A stretch of 41,859 nt of DNA, taken from Glutinoglossum americanum (taxonomy: Eukaryota; Ascomycota; Geoglossomycetes; Geoglossales; Geoglossaceae). Where the stretch lies: the NCBI GenBank assembly GCA_020080175.1, contig JAGHQL010000213.1, positions 1-41,859 of the forward strand, read 5' to 3'. Every line of letters begins with the position of its first letter. The first letter of the stretch is position 1. Positions 9,768-19,031 of this stretch are shown one piece after another. Below the pieces are notes generated by a model. That model was given only the letters and a program-made list of their open reading frames with translations. It was not told the origin of the DNA and searched no databases. The position numbers and the translations under genes were made by a program.

Positions 9768-11585
9768 CTATCCACCTTGATTCTGTTTACCACGAGCTGT
9801 TCTCCTGGTTTCCATTGTTGCTACCTGATGCCGTGTGCGTACACCTACCTGCTCAAAAGCAAAAGGGTCTCTTTGTATTGAAGATGCTGCTTGGCGGATA
9901 GCAGCAGCACGATTAGGGCGACGATTTCTAGGTTTTAGTTGTGCTGTTGGTCGACCACGGGTTTGTGCAACTACTGGATCCAGAACAAGGGGTTGTATGA
10001 TAAGTAAAGGCTGCGGCTTTAAGTACCAATGCTGGTGGATATCGACTAATTGGAGAACTTGGTCTTGCTGAAGCTGTTCCTGGATCTGATGTGCACACGG
10101 GAGACCCATAGAGTTCCTAAATGCCTTTGTACATGCTGGTAGTGGTTCTGGCCTTACAAGTCGGTAATGCTGTTCCCAAATCTTACCAAGAGTAAAATTT
10201 GAGATCCGTCCTAGCAATTGGCTATACAGAGGTCCTCTAGCTGTATGTGGTGTCCAGATTTGGTCCCGAGCAATCCCACCTTCATACTCAGTATGCTGTT
10301 GATTGAGAAGAAGCTCAACCTTCCCAAATACAGTTTTGAGATCACCAGTTGATACCTTCAGCACTGATTTAAGTTGACTATATGCTCCTTCAGCTCGTGA
10401 TGTGACAGTATTACCAAGGTGAAGATATTGGTCCACATAGGCTTGAATAAAGAGCCGTTTCCAAGGCATTAACCAAGTATTATAGATGTAAGATGTAAGC
10501 TCAGGTACATCATTATCATATAGCTCTTGAAGTTTAGCCCAGCGTTTCTCATAGAGGCTAGTTGAAGAACTTGATACTAGCTCAGCCCAAGCTCTCATAA
10601 ACTCAGCTCGTGGTTCCTCCTCCTTAAAGTATCGTGATGCTTGAACAAGGACATTTTTCTCAATATGCCAAGTACAAAGAATCCGTTGGGTACCAGGAAA
10701 AACAGTACGAATATCATTCATTAGGGCGATTTCACGGTCTGTAACCATAACCCTTGGTTGAGCAGAGCTAGTAAACAGCATCCATAGTTGCTCTAATGCC
10801 CATGTATAGTCCCCTTCCTCTTCCTTTGCTAGAAATGCAAATGCAACATAAAAGTTTTTATTTAAGTATGTTGATTCAACAATGTTCAGAAGTGGCATCT
10901 TAAACTTGTTGGTCTTATAGGTGCAATCCAGCAGTAGGACCTCTGGGAATTGTTGAAGTAGTGCTATGCATTTTGGATGCGTAAAGAAAAGGTGTGTAAC
11001 TCGTCCAGTGCTGTCAGTTCGATATTCTGAAGTCCAGTTACTTTCGGCAAGAACTGCAATAAGACTTTCGATAAATGTTTTGCCTTCTAGGCTTTGGAAG
11101 CGATGCTTTTTCCGTATATTGAGAATGTCTTCACTAAGTATTGGGTGGTCCGTTGTTTGCCTAATTGTGGATGCGATTTCGCGAGGGGTGATTCCAGCAG
11201 AGGATATATCCTTTATCTGAGTCTGCAACTCATGGGGTATGCAGCAGTATACTGAGTGAGCAACTGGACCAGCTGACGCTGGATGATTATGGCTTGCATT
11301 GCGGACCTTAAATCTCCAGATATTATCTTTGACCTCTCCACGAATGGAGAATGGACAACCAGTAAGACGAGTACCAGTATTGCGAAGCCTGGTAGCATCA
11401 TTGATACCATATTGTGCCCGATACCGCCCACCACGGTCACATCCAAGATACACAGTGCCGTCCTTGTTGCTGGATCGGTGGATCGTTATGGCATACCCAT
11501 TATCCTTTGCGTGGGCTTGAATTGCTTCAACCATGCTCCGCCAATCAGGGTATTCAGAGCCCTCTACTGGTGGTAGGAGACTCAT
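9768..11585 (-). CDS. MULE transposase, FAR1-type, 605 aa
   Basis: This single-exon frame cuts and pastes the MULE that contains it. The N-terminal zinc-finger-like DNA-binding fold (FAR1/WRKY-GCM1 type) has candidate ligands C49, C77, H99 and H101 (GCPF ... SHNHP). The catalytic core follows, with D220 in LLLDCTYKTN, D283 in VMVTDREIAL and a candidate third acid E399 in SRAEGAYSQL. CTWHIEKNV at 304-312 is the conserved C/H block after the second Asp. A SWIM-like Cys/His motif lies at 485-499 (CTKAFRNSMGLPCAH). The tail is basic with RGRP and RNRRPNR, suited to DNA binding or nuclear import. No stop or frameshift interrupts it, and length and domain order are those of a full-length MULE transposase. 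Transcription probably begins in or next to the right TIR. Confidence 0.95.
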   Translation of the reverse strand: MSLLPPVEGSEYPDWRSMVEAIQAHAKDNGYAITIHRSSNKDGTVYLGCDRGGRYRAQYGINDATRLRNTGTRLTGCPFSIRGEVKDNIWRFKVRNASHNHPASAGPVAHSVYCCIPHELQTQIKDISSAGITPREIASTIRQTTDHPILSEDILNIRKKHRFQSLEGKTFIESLIAVLAESNWTSEYRTDSTGRVTHLFFTHPKCIALLQQFPEVLLLDCTYKTNKFKMPLLNIVESTYLNKNFYVAFAFLAKEEEGDYTWALEQLWMLFTSSAQPRVMVTDREIALMNDIRTVFPGTQRILCTWHIEKNVLVQASRYFKEEEPRAEFMRAWAELVSSSSTSLYEKRWAKLQELYDNDVPELTSYIYNTWLMPWKRLFIQAYVDQYLHLGNTVTSRAEGAYSQLKSVLKVSTGDLKTVFGKVELLLNQQHTEYEGGIARDQIWTPHTARGPLYSQLLGRISNFTLGKIWEQHYRLVRPEPLPACTKAFRNSMGLPCAHQIQEQLQQDQVLQLVDIHQHWYLKPQPLLIIQPLVLDPVVAQTRGRPTAQLKPRNRRPNRAAAIRQAASSIQRDPFAFEQVGVRTRHQVATMETRRTARGKQNQGG

Positions 11586-11663
11586 GTTATTGAAGTTGGA
11601 AACGATGATGGCGGGTGAAACCCAGTCGTGTGTTAATATACTCGTGTTTAAATTACACTGCTA

Positions 11664-11754
11664 CCACGGCCGTGGCATTACCGGTCACGGGCCCGTGGCA
11701 TTACCGTTTCTGCCCGTGGCACTACTGTTTCTGCCCGTGGCAATACCGGCCGCC
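11664..11754 (-). repeat. Right 91-bp terminal inverted repeat
   Basis: It is identical to the left repeat over all 91 positions when reverse complemented, and ends at GGCCGCC followed by the duplication ATCTATTA. It lies just upstream of the transposase start and may hold its promoter. Confidence 0.95.
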
Positions 11755-11762
11755 ATCTATTA
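11755..11762. repeat. Right target-site duplication of MULE
   Basis: ATCTATTA follows the right TIR directly and matches 9570-9577. Confidence 0.88.
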
Positions 11763-12353
11763 TAATAGTTAAGATGCGCGACTCTTATTCTGCTAGTTAT
11801 GGTGCTTTTCGAAGGGTCGGTCGGAAGGTGTCTCGTTACTTGGTCCTGACTCGCTACCCGGTCCGGTACGTTAGTTGTTGATGACAACTGTTTGACAACT
11901 CTCGGTAGTGCCATACAAGTGCCTTACGATTACCTGGCCACGGAGGCTCAAATGGCCTCGCCGGGTAACCGACCGCGAGTCGTGACACGAAGGAATGAAG
12001 ACAGCGCAGCAGGGCCGGAGGGTTGTGTAGTCTGAGTTGACGTCACGAGTGACCTATACAAGGCGTTGCATTTCCACGGATCTGGTTGAAGGCGGTGTGG
12101 ATGTGCAGCGCAGCCCCACATGTTATGTTGCAGGGTTATGATAGGTAGAATAGGTGCAGCAGAGCTTCTGCCTAAGGGTCGAGAAAAGGCACAATGGTGG
12201 CCCTCGGTTAGGGCCTAGAGACTCACGCCATTCGGGTTCACAATAGACACCCTCATAAAAAGCTTCATCCCATCTAACTACCAAAGTTTCAATACCTTCG
12301 GATGTAGTACATCCTAGTCTCTGCAAACGACTCTGCCCTGCAGTAGTATCAAC
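11763..12353. other. Intergenic between MULE and unknown gene
   Basis: There is no supportable gene. A minus-strand open frame at 12123-12482 overlaps the start of the 810-residue gene and lacks family features. The stretch is the likely promoter of the gene starting at 12354. Confidence 0.5.
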
Positions 12354-14786
12354 ATGGAACTTGGCTTTGCGGTAAGCCGCGGCCCTCTCAGCCAGATAAG
12401 CGTCCCCATCATGAGCCTTTCCACTGCCATGCATCTTGTAAGCGGCGCCTACGGATGGTGGAAAGCACGCGACCGGACTCATTCGTTCGAAGAGTTAATT
12501 ACTTTTTCGGGCTGGAGCATAACTCCCGCTACGTCTTTCAACCCTCGAACGTACATATCAAAGCGTAGCGAAAGCAACGGTTTACTGGGCATTTCCAGAT
12601 TAGAGAATGGGCGTTTTGGACCGTTCCACATGCCTGAGGCCTCAACAGCAGGATCTGGACACAATGGACTACTTTGTTTACGAGCCGTTACGACAGCAGT
12701 CCTATGCTTTTACACAATGGATACGACAACAAAGATTCTGGCTAAGGCCCTACCCAGCACTCTAATTTGCTCCGACCTCGAAGAGGGCACAATAGCGATA
12801 GAAGGGCCCATATTTGCAGCGCTCCGACAATTTGTCGAGGCTGTAAATGTTGAAGAGGAAGTTGATCCACTCCGAAGACAACTTGTTGACTCGGTCGTGA
12901 AACAGAAAGGCCTTGTCACTGGAGTGCCAATGTCCAGTCTCACTATGCTGGACCAGATCGAGGATTTTGGAAACATCGTGGGTCTGCTTCGATGGCTTTT
13001 GACGCCAATCACCAAACGCACGGTCTCGAAATACCCAACTTGCTCTTTAAAGACATGGTCACTTGCACTAGTGTTATCTCACCTCGGGTTCGAAATATTT
13101 GCAGTGTTACATGCAATAGTTGACAATGAAGAGTACAAGAGAGAGTTCCGAGACAGGAATACCGAAGGCTGGCTGGATTTTCCCTCGGTTTACCTCGTTT
13201 GTACCGGCGGATGCGATGTCGACCCTTACCGTTACGCTGGTGATATCGTATCAGCTGTGCCGCAACCACGATTTACTCCAATTCGCAACATTCCCCGGAT
13301 TGTATTTGCAGAGCACCAAGGGGCGGAGATTCAGTTCCTATTATCGCTGTTTGAGGCTGCATATCACGGGGCCCAAGATCTCAGAGATCCAGAAGACTGG
13401 TTAAGAGAGAATATAAGCGGTTGCCATATACTACATTCGATAATCGCCCAAGCTGTGAGAATACTTGCACTTATTGACTATGGCACTGACGCAACCCTTA
13501 GGCCTAAGTTTGCCGGAGAAGATATTGGCAACTCTCAGGAAGACAATTTGGCGCTCTTCATCTCGTTCTTGTGCTCTTTGGGCGAAGATCGCGACGTTCG
13601 TAAAGGAGCCCCAGAGGTTGGCACACAAGGGTGTAGCAAGATAGCCCTTGATCTTTTGACACAAGATCTTCGTTCCCTTGAAAAAGGCCTTGAGAATATC
13701 CACCCTTACGACCTCTTCAGGGCCGTTATTTTGGGCATCACCTATTCAGTGTTCGGCAGTTTTGTCATTTACCAAAATGGGAGGAGAGGACTTGATATCG
13801 ACATCGCCTATTTCAATCATTCACAGCAAAGAAATTCATCTTTCGAGATGATTCAGATTAAGCAGCTACTCTCGCAGTCTGGAGTGCTGACAACCCCGCT
13901 AGGGGCCTCCCAATCAATAATAAATTTCAAAGCCGCTCGTGAACGCCGTGCCAGATTCTGCGAGGCCGTTGGCCTCGCCCTAACGGGGGCCATGCCAAAA
14001 GGGTCGTACACTGGAAAGGACCATATATGGGATTGTCGAATTGGCGTATATGCGAATGGCGTCACCGTGCTTCCAAGCATCTTTATAGACCCTTACGCTA
14101 CTGATTTGCTCCTCTACGATAGCTATTTAGCATTTCACGGAAGGCCACTAACCCTCCCAATAACGCCTAATGGGGAGATACTTAGCCGGTCCGAAGACGA
14201 TTCTTCTATCCGGTCACCTCCACATATAATTCCTGTCAACGGAAAAACCCGGGTGTCGGCTATCGAGCTCTGCCAGACCGACACCAAAGTCAGGCTGGAT
14301 TTTGATGTCGACTGGGAGAATAACGAAAGTGCGGTTGTAGGGCGTATACGGTCTGGCGGTCTGTTAGAGGCCAGCGTCGATTATCGAGAGCTGTCGAATG
14401 AATCATTCCGCTATCTTTGGAGCGCTTATGACAGTAGAGCTTGCCGCCATCAATGCCATTGTGGAGCCCCGAAGCATAAGTCGTCATTTTCACGACGCTG
14501 GAGGCCACTGACGATGTCCGAGCTTCTGTCTTTCAAAACACAAGAGTTACGCCTTGTGGGGTCTGTGATGGATTTCTGGCTTGTGATCCAGGCTAAGGGT
14601 GATGAGCCTTCCCAATTCTGGGCAACCTATTGCCTTTTCAAGTTTGTTCTGACACTTGCACCACCATCAGTAGGTATGGCTGGCTCGACCTCTTCAAGAG
14701 CGCAGCTGTACTTTGTGGAATGCATCACATGTTTTGGAGAAGATGGATTAGGAGACAAGGGCTTCTGTATTTTAATCGCTGTCTAA
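12354..14786 (+). CDS. Large protein of unknown function, single exon, 810 aa
   Basis: An uninterrupted ATG-initiated frame with normal amino-acid composition; an in-frame TAG shortly upstream supports this start. I do not recognise the family. It is a globular-looking protein with an N-terminal segment rich in aromatic residues (SGAYGWWKARDRTHSF), several amphipathic or hydrophobic helices (for example LALVLSHLGFEIFAVLHAIV near 245), and near residue 695 a Cys/His cluster CRHQCHCGAPKH that could bind metal. No signal peptide is evident. The annotated C-terminus is doubtful. From about 14675 a different frame gives a more protein-like end (YGWLDLFKSAAVLCGMHHMF ... stop at 14805), reachable by a very short 29-nt GTTTGT...ATCAG intron or by a frameshift. 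It lies beside the kinase-ankyrin gene in a gene-poor, repeat-bearing region, which suggests an accessory gene but not a function. Confidence 0.75.
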   Translation: MELGFAVSRGPLSQISVPIMSLSTAMHLVSGAYGWWKARDRTHSFEELITFSGWSITPATSFNPRTYISKRSESNGLLGISRLENGRFGPFHMPEASTAGSGHNGLLCLRAVTTAVLCFYTMDTTTKILAKALPSTLICSDLEEGTIAIEGPIFAALRQFVEAVNVEEEVDPLRRQLVDSVVKQKGLVTGVPMSSLTMLDQIEDFGNIVGLLRWLLTPITKRTVSKYPTCSLKTWSLALVLSHLGFEIFAVLHAIVDNEEYKREFRDRNTEGWLDFPSVYLVCTGGCDVDPYRYAGDIVSAVPQPRFTPIRNIPRIVFAEHQGAEIQFLLSLFEAAYHGAQDLRDPEDWLRENISGCHILHSIIAQAVRILALIDYGTDATLRPKFAGEDIGNSQEDNLALFISFLCSLGEDRDVRKGAPEVGTQGCSKIALDLLTQDLRSLEKGLENIHPYDLFRAVILGITYSVFGSFVIYQNGRRGLDIDIAYFNHSQQRNSSFEMIQIKQLLSQSGVLTTPLGASQSIINFKAARERRARFCEAVGLALTGAMPKGSYTGKDHIWDCRIGVYANGVTVLPSIFIDPYATDLLLYDSYLAFHGRPLTLPITPNGEILSRSEDDSSIRSPPHIIPVNGKTRVSAIELCQTDTKVRLDFDVDWENNESAVVGRIRSGGLLEASVDYRELSNESFRYLWSAYDSRACRHQCHCGAPKHKSSFSRRWRPLTMSELLSFKTQELRLVGSVMDFWLVIQAKGDEPSQFWATYCLFKFVLTLAPPSVGMAGSTSSRAQLYFVECITCFGEDGLGDKGFCILIAV

Positions 14787-15728
14787 GTCTGTGGGGCAAG
14801 CCATGTTGATATAAACATCGATGTGGGTCCCTTAATCTGAAGAGGGTATTTCATACTGGCGGTCATCTACGACCAGTTGTGTGTACCCCCCAGTATACAC
14901 CTCGCGATCGTTACTGGCTGGAAAGCAAGTGTGATTGTTTCATTAGATACAACTATAACTGTGGCCTTAACGCGTTATCCCTTACTTATCTCGGCCACCA
15001 AGACGATGTCTGGTTAGTTGAGCACTCGACGCGGCAACATGCTCACATTGCGAGGTATTCTGCATACTCGATATTGCATCGGGAAAGTCTGCTCCCGTTA
15101 TTGCTTGTCCCAGTACCCTCCACTAGCACCTGGAGGCTACAGCATGCTGTCCCACATCGCCCCTCTTTTATATATGCACTACGACTGTGGCACTCCTTCA
15201 TGTATTAAAAGATCCTAAGAATCAAGCCAAGTTATATTCCATTAGCTATATACAATTGGCCACCTTGAGTGCGTGCCGAGCAGCACTGCAATTTTAGTGT
15301 CTACAGGATGGCGCTGTTACGCGATCTTTCAATAAGCCTGCCTCGGCCTCAACATAAGTATCACCTCCAAAAGTTTATCCAATCCTGCCTTTAAAAATTT
15401 ACAATTCCCAGATGCTGCTAGCAGATAGGGTGGAGTTTTATTTATTCGTCAAAATAGGTGCCTGTCATACAAACTTGGGGCAAGCGAGACTTGCGTTACT
15501 CTGTGCCATCCATTCCTTTAGACCATCTCGGACTCTACTGCTAATTACACCATAAACGACCCTATGGCAATATCGAGAGCCATTACTATATCATTTTTGC
15601 CTCATACCAATCGCCCCAGAATCGCGTTTAAGGAAGACCTACATCAAATGCCTTACAATTACCATGTCGACTCTTCCCCACACGAGCCTCTACTGCCCTA
15701 CACGCTAGCAGCTAAACCCCCCCCAATA
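14787..15728. other. Intergenic between two convergent genes
   Basis: I see no supportable gene. The unknown plus-strand gene and the minus-strand kinase gene end here facing each other, so both 3' ends lie in this stretch. Open frames at 14879-15208 and 15564-15860 have no family features, and the latter runs antisense into the kinase-ankyrin end. Confidence 0.55.
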
Positions 15729-18548
15729 TCAGTCGGCCTGGCATTCAAGGAACGGTTCCAAGATATTCGCAACTCCCTCTTGCTGATTCCACAATGCCAA
15801 TTCAAAGGCCGTTTGTCCGGCCAGGTCCAAGCAATCCACGTTTGCGCCCTGTGTGATTAGAAAACCTACTATTTCCTCACAGCCTACCGCTGCTGCTATA
15901 TGCAGAGCTGTCCTTCCATCCACATTTTGCGAATTTATATCAACCCCATTCTCGAGAAGCAACACTGTAATAGATTGATGACCATACTCCGCTGCCAAAT
16001 GTAGACTTGTCCATAATCTTGTATCTCGAGCATTTAGGTCTCCTCCCATCTCAAGCAATAGTCTCGCCACACTTTCATGTCCATATCTAGCGGCCAGGTG
16101 CAAAGCCCCCCAACCAATATCAGTCACATCCGCTAGCGACGCACCCCTCTCTATCAGCAGAGCTGTGGCTGCTTCTTGGCCACGCTCGGCCGCCGCGTGC
16201 AACGAAGTCGCCTTTCGGTCATTACAAGCATTGACATCTGCGCCTGCGTCAAGTAATATCTCTACCAGACTTTGGTGCCCCCAGGCTGCTGCGAGGAATA
16301 ATGGGGTACTTCCAGACCTTTCGGTTATATCAACTTCTGCTCCATATTTGAGCAGGTGCTTCGCTATACCCTCGTGCCCGCTCCTCGCTGCAATGTGCAG
16401 AGACCTTAATTCGTTCTCTGTCTCTGCATTCGGATCAGCCCCATTCTCAAGCAACAGCCTAGTTAAACCCTCGTGATCACGCTCCACTGCGGCGCGAAGT
16501 GGGGTACCATGTTCAAACCGTGCATTCACGTCCGCCCCCGCTTTAAGGAGTAGTGTTGCAATCTCTTCGGATCCTATCTCCACAGCAAGAAATAGAGCCG
16601 TAGGGCCGTGCTCGGATCGGAAGTCCGGTTCCGCGCCCTTTCCGAGGAGGGTTCTCGTAATACCTTCATCTCCATTATTTACTGCGATCTGGAGTAGTGC
16701 CATGTGTTGGATTAGGACGTTTGGTTTTGCTCCATTCTCAAGGAGCATCTCCGTAAGCAACCCATGTCTGTAATAAACGGCCATGTAAAGGGCGTTTGTC
16801 CCCCCTATACCCCTAGCATTAACGTCCGCGCCATTCTCAAGTAGTAGCTTCGCAGCTGCCGCTTGCCCAATCTCGGCCGCCCTCATGATTGGAGACCTCC
16901 CTTGAGGGTTTTGGGCACTTAAATCCACCCCTGCTTCTAAAAGACTCCTAACCCTTTCAGTGTCATCCTCTTCTATCGCCTTAAAGAGAGAAATCGTAGA
17001 TCGAATATCAGACCGTCTATTAACCTTGGGTTTCGAGCGGATTTGGATTTGTTGGTTGCCCTCTGTGGATGGGGAGAGACCCACCACTGGGTCGGTCCCG
17101 ACATTCGATCCAGATTTGGCTGGTCTCTGAATACTTGGGGGTGGCGCTGCCCTGTCTTTCCCGCCCCTCTGGATGGTAGCGCCTTCATCACCAGGATCCA
17201 TCCTATCTTCCGTGCAACAAGCCCCACAAAATATCCCGCAAGAGCCAGCTAAGGACCCGGAACTTAGTATCATATCAGTAACTGCCTCCGCTTTTGGGCG
17301 TAGATTGCGGTCCGGCTGGAGCATGTGTCGGATCCACTCGAGCGGGATGATATCCAGCTCCGTCCCTTCACCGGCTCTAAGCATTCCAACCCAGTCCTTA
17401 GTAGCATCTAGGTTCCTTGCAAAAGAACCGATCTTCGTACCGCGATGGCTAAGAAATGCCCTCATGATAGGTATTGCTCTCCCCTTTAGTACGGTCACCA
17501 TTTCGAGAAAGACGCAACCTAGTGACCAAATGTCAGAGGAGGTATTCCTCTCGTTTTCCTCATCGAACTCGGGCGCGCGATATCTTGGTGTTGCGAGAAC
17601 AACGGAGCTCTGTGTCCCGCCTTGTCCTGAGCCCTCCCAATACATGGATATACCGAAATCCGTAATCAGGACGGTCTCCCCCTTTATCAATATGTTCTCG
17701 GGCTTGACGTCCTTGTGCCTGATATTGATGCCATGTAAGAACTGAAGTGCCTTCGAGAGGCAGCCAAAGAAACTGTGGAGCACGGATTTTCGCTCAGCGG
17801 TGTGAACCGGTGAAGCTAGAAAAGCGGCCAGGTTACAATCCGCAACGGGCGACATAATCAGACCGACAAAGGTGGGATCTGTATAGCTTCCAACTAGTCT
17901 AACGATGTGACGGTGCGGCTGCAAGCGCTTGAGCAACTCCAATTCTTTAGCGATTCTTTTCATCTTTTCCTGCTGTCTCCCGAAGTTCCTTTCTCTATGT
18001 AAACGCTTCCTGGCGTATTCCTTGCGGCTAGTGCGACTCACAACCTTATCCACCACGCCATATGTCCCTTCTCCTATTTCACATAAGCTCAGGAATGGCA
18101 GTAGGTCCCCTTTCCCAAAACTCTGATGGTTACCACTCTTCTCCAGATCAATGGCCCTTGTAAGGACCAATGTTTGGGCCTCTATAAAGCGCGTGCTCGC
18201 CTCGACACCAATAACACTTGGGAGGGTTATCTCGGAAAATGGAAACCACAAGTCCGTCATTCCTTGGGCAATAAATGCGTCAAGGAGCTGCAACTGGCCA
18301 ATCGCTCGCAAAACTATGTATAGCCTTGGAACGCTGCTCCACCTTGCGTTGATATGATAAAGCAGGTCGGAGATCTGTTGAATGTCCAAGTCCGTAAACC
18401 GAACTTGAACGGCGACATTCGGATCGTTCAGACGGCTAAAAAAATCGGATAATTTCTCAACGAGAGGAGTGAAAGGACCTTCAAGAGTTTGAGAGCCAAT
18501 CTCGCCGCCCTCATCTCCAGCCATGTGAGGACCAGCTTCAGGCGTCAT
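15729..18548 (-). CDS. Protein kinase with C-terminal ankyrin repeats, 939 aa
   Basis: A single-exon frame from the ATG at 18548. Residues 1-150 form an N-terminal helical region often seen before this type of fungal kinase. The kinase domain spans about 152-430: glycine loop GEGTYG (160), lysine K181 in YARKRLH, catalytic loop HKDVKPEN (278-285, HKD replacing HRD), DFG at 297-299 and RAPE at 324-327. All main catalytic residues are present, so activity is likely, with Ser/Thr specificity suggested by DVKPEN. A cysteine cluster (GSCGIFCGACC, 435-445) and a Pro/Ser linker follow. From about 516 to the end there are about 13 ankyrin repeats with typical LLLENGADVNAR turns, which bind protein partners. 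This architecture is common in expanded Pezizomycotina families thought to act in signalling or non-self recognition; no direct evidence of that exists here. Confidence 0.92.
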   Translation of the reverse strand: MTPEAGPHMAGDEGGEIGSQTLEGPFTPLVEKLSDFFSRLNDPNVAVQVRFTDLDIQQISDLLYHINARWSSVPRLYIVLRAIGQLQLLDAFIAQGMTDLWFPFSEITLPSVIGVEASTRFIEAQTLVLTRAIDLEKSGNHQSFGKGDLLPFLSLCEIGEGTYGVVDKVVSRTSRKEYARKRLHRERNFGRQQEKMKRIAKELELLKRLQPHRHIVRLVGSYTDPTFVGLIMSPVADCNLAAFLASPVHTAERKSVLHSFFGCLSKALQFLHGINIRHKDVKPENILIKGETVLITDFGISMYWEGSGQGGTQSSVVLATPRYRAPEFDEENERNTSSDIWSLGCVFLEMVTVLKGRAIPIMRAFLSHRGTKIGSFARNLDATKDWVGMLRAGEGTELDIIPLEWIRHMLQPDRNLRPKAEAVTDMILSSGSLAGSCGIFCGACCTEDRMDPGDEGATIQRGGKDRAAPPPSIQRPAKSGSNVGTDPVVGLSPSTEGNQQIQIRSKPKVNRRSDIRSTISLFKAIEEDDTERVRSLLEAGVDLSAQNPQGRSPIMRAAEIGQAAAAKLLLENGADVNARGIGGTNALYMAVYYRHGLLTEMLLENGAKPNVLIQHMALLQIAVNNGDEGITRTLLGKGAEPDFRSEHGPTALFLAVEIGSEEIATLLLKAGADVNARFEHGTPLRAAVERDHEGLTRLLLENGADPNAETENELRSLHIAARSGHEGIAKHLLKYGAEVDITERSGSTPLFLAAAWGHQSLVEILLDAGADVNACNDRKATSLHAAAERGQEAATALLIERGASLADVTDIGWGALHLAARYGHESVARLLLEMGGDLNARDTRLWTSLHLAAEYGHQSITVLLLENGVDINSQNVDGRTALHIAAAVGCEEIVGFLITQGANVDCLDLAGQTAFELALWNQQEGVANILEPFLECQAD

Positions 18549-19031
18549 GTTTAGACAGCATCACTCGAGTCCGTTGAGCAATAAGGAGTGGCTGATTCGA
18601 CGACCAGGATCCGAGGCTGGGTGTGGAGGCCGGCGCAACCTTAGTGGCGGTTAGATACGTGTGAGATTTTCAAGTGTTGAATAATGGAGAGGGCTTAATA
18701 TTCTCTTAAGGTAGACTATAGGTGGGGGTGGCGTAGTGGCTTGTATTCTTGGCCATCAGTCAAATTGGATTAACCGCAAGGCAACGGTACATGTTGGGGG
18801 GCTATTGCCCAGAACAAAGTACACCCTACTCCAGCGTTTCCATAATTGGGGTAATTATACCTTGTCACTTTCCGGTGCGACTGCGATGGCTCAAGCCCGC
18901 CAGCAGCGAGAGGGTTAATTTCAATCCAATTCTCGCATATAAAAAAAACGTTTCAGCCTCCAGTCGGCCCCCTGACGTGGTATAAAAGTGGCCTTCGTCA
19001 TCACGGCCCAATACCACCACTCACTCCTACA
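18549..19031. other. Intergenic, kinase promoter and MDR 3' side
   Basis: No gene is seen. The kinase-ankyrin gene reads leftward from 18548 and the MDR gene ends at 19032, so this 480 bp holds the kinase promoter and the MDR terminator. TATAAA-like motifs and an A8 run occur at about 18940-18985, but none can be assigned firmly. Confidence 0.5.

Larger units (their letters stand above)
9578..11754 (-). mobile_element. Intact MULE (Mutator-like) DNA transposon, 2177 bp
   Basis: The element is bounded by identical 91-bp terminal inverted repeats (9578-9668 and 11664-11754) and flanked by the 8-bp duplication ATCTATTA. It carries one uninterrupted transposase frame on the minus strand (9768-11585). 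The start codon lies 78 bp inside the right repeat and the stop 99 bp inside the left one, so there is almost no spare sequence. Perfect TIR identity, a perfect duplication and an open reading frame together point to a recent insertion and possibly a live element. Structure and transposase type resemble fungal MULEs such as Hop of Fusarium. Confidence 0.95.

Noticed and set aside
12123-12482. Minus-strand open frame overlapping the start of the 810-aa gene
   Set aside because: The plus-strand gene is far longer and continuous; this frame shows no family features.
17173-17745. Plus-strand 190-codon frame inside the kinase gene
   Set aside because: Antisense shadow of the kinase domain coding strand.
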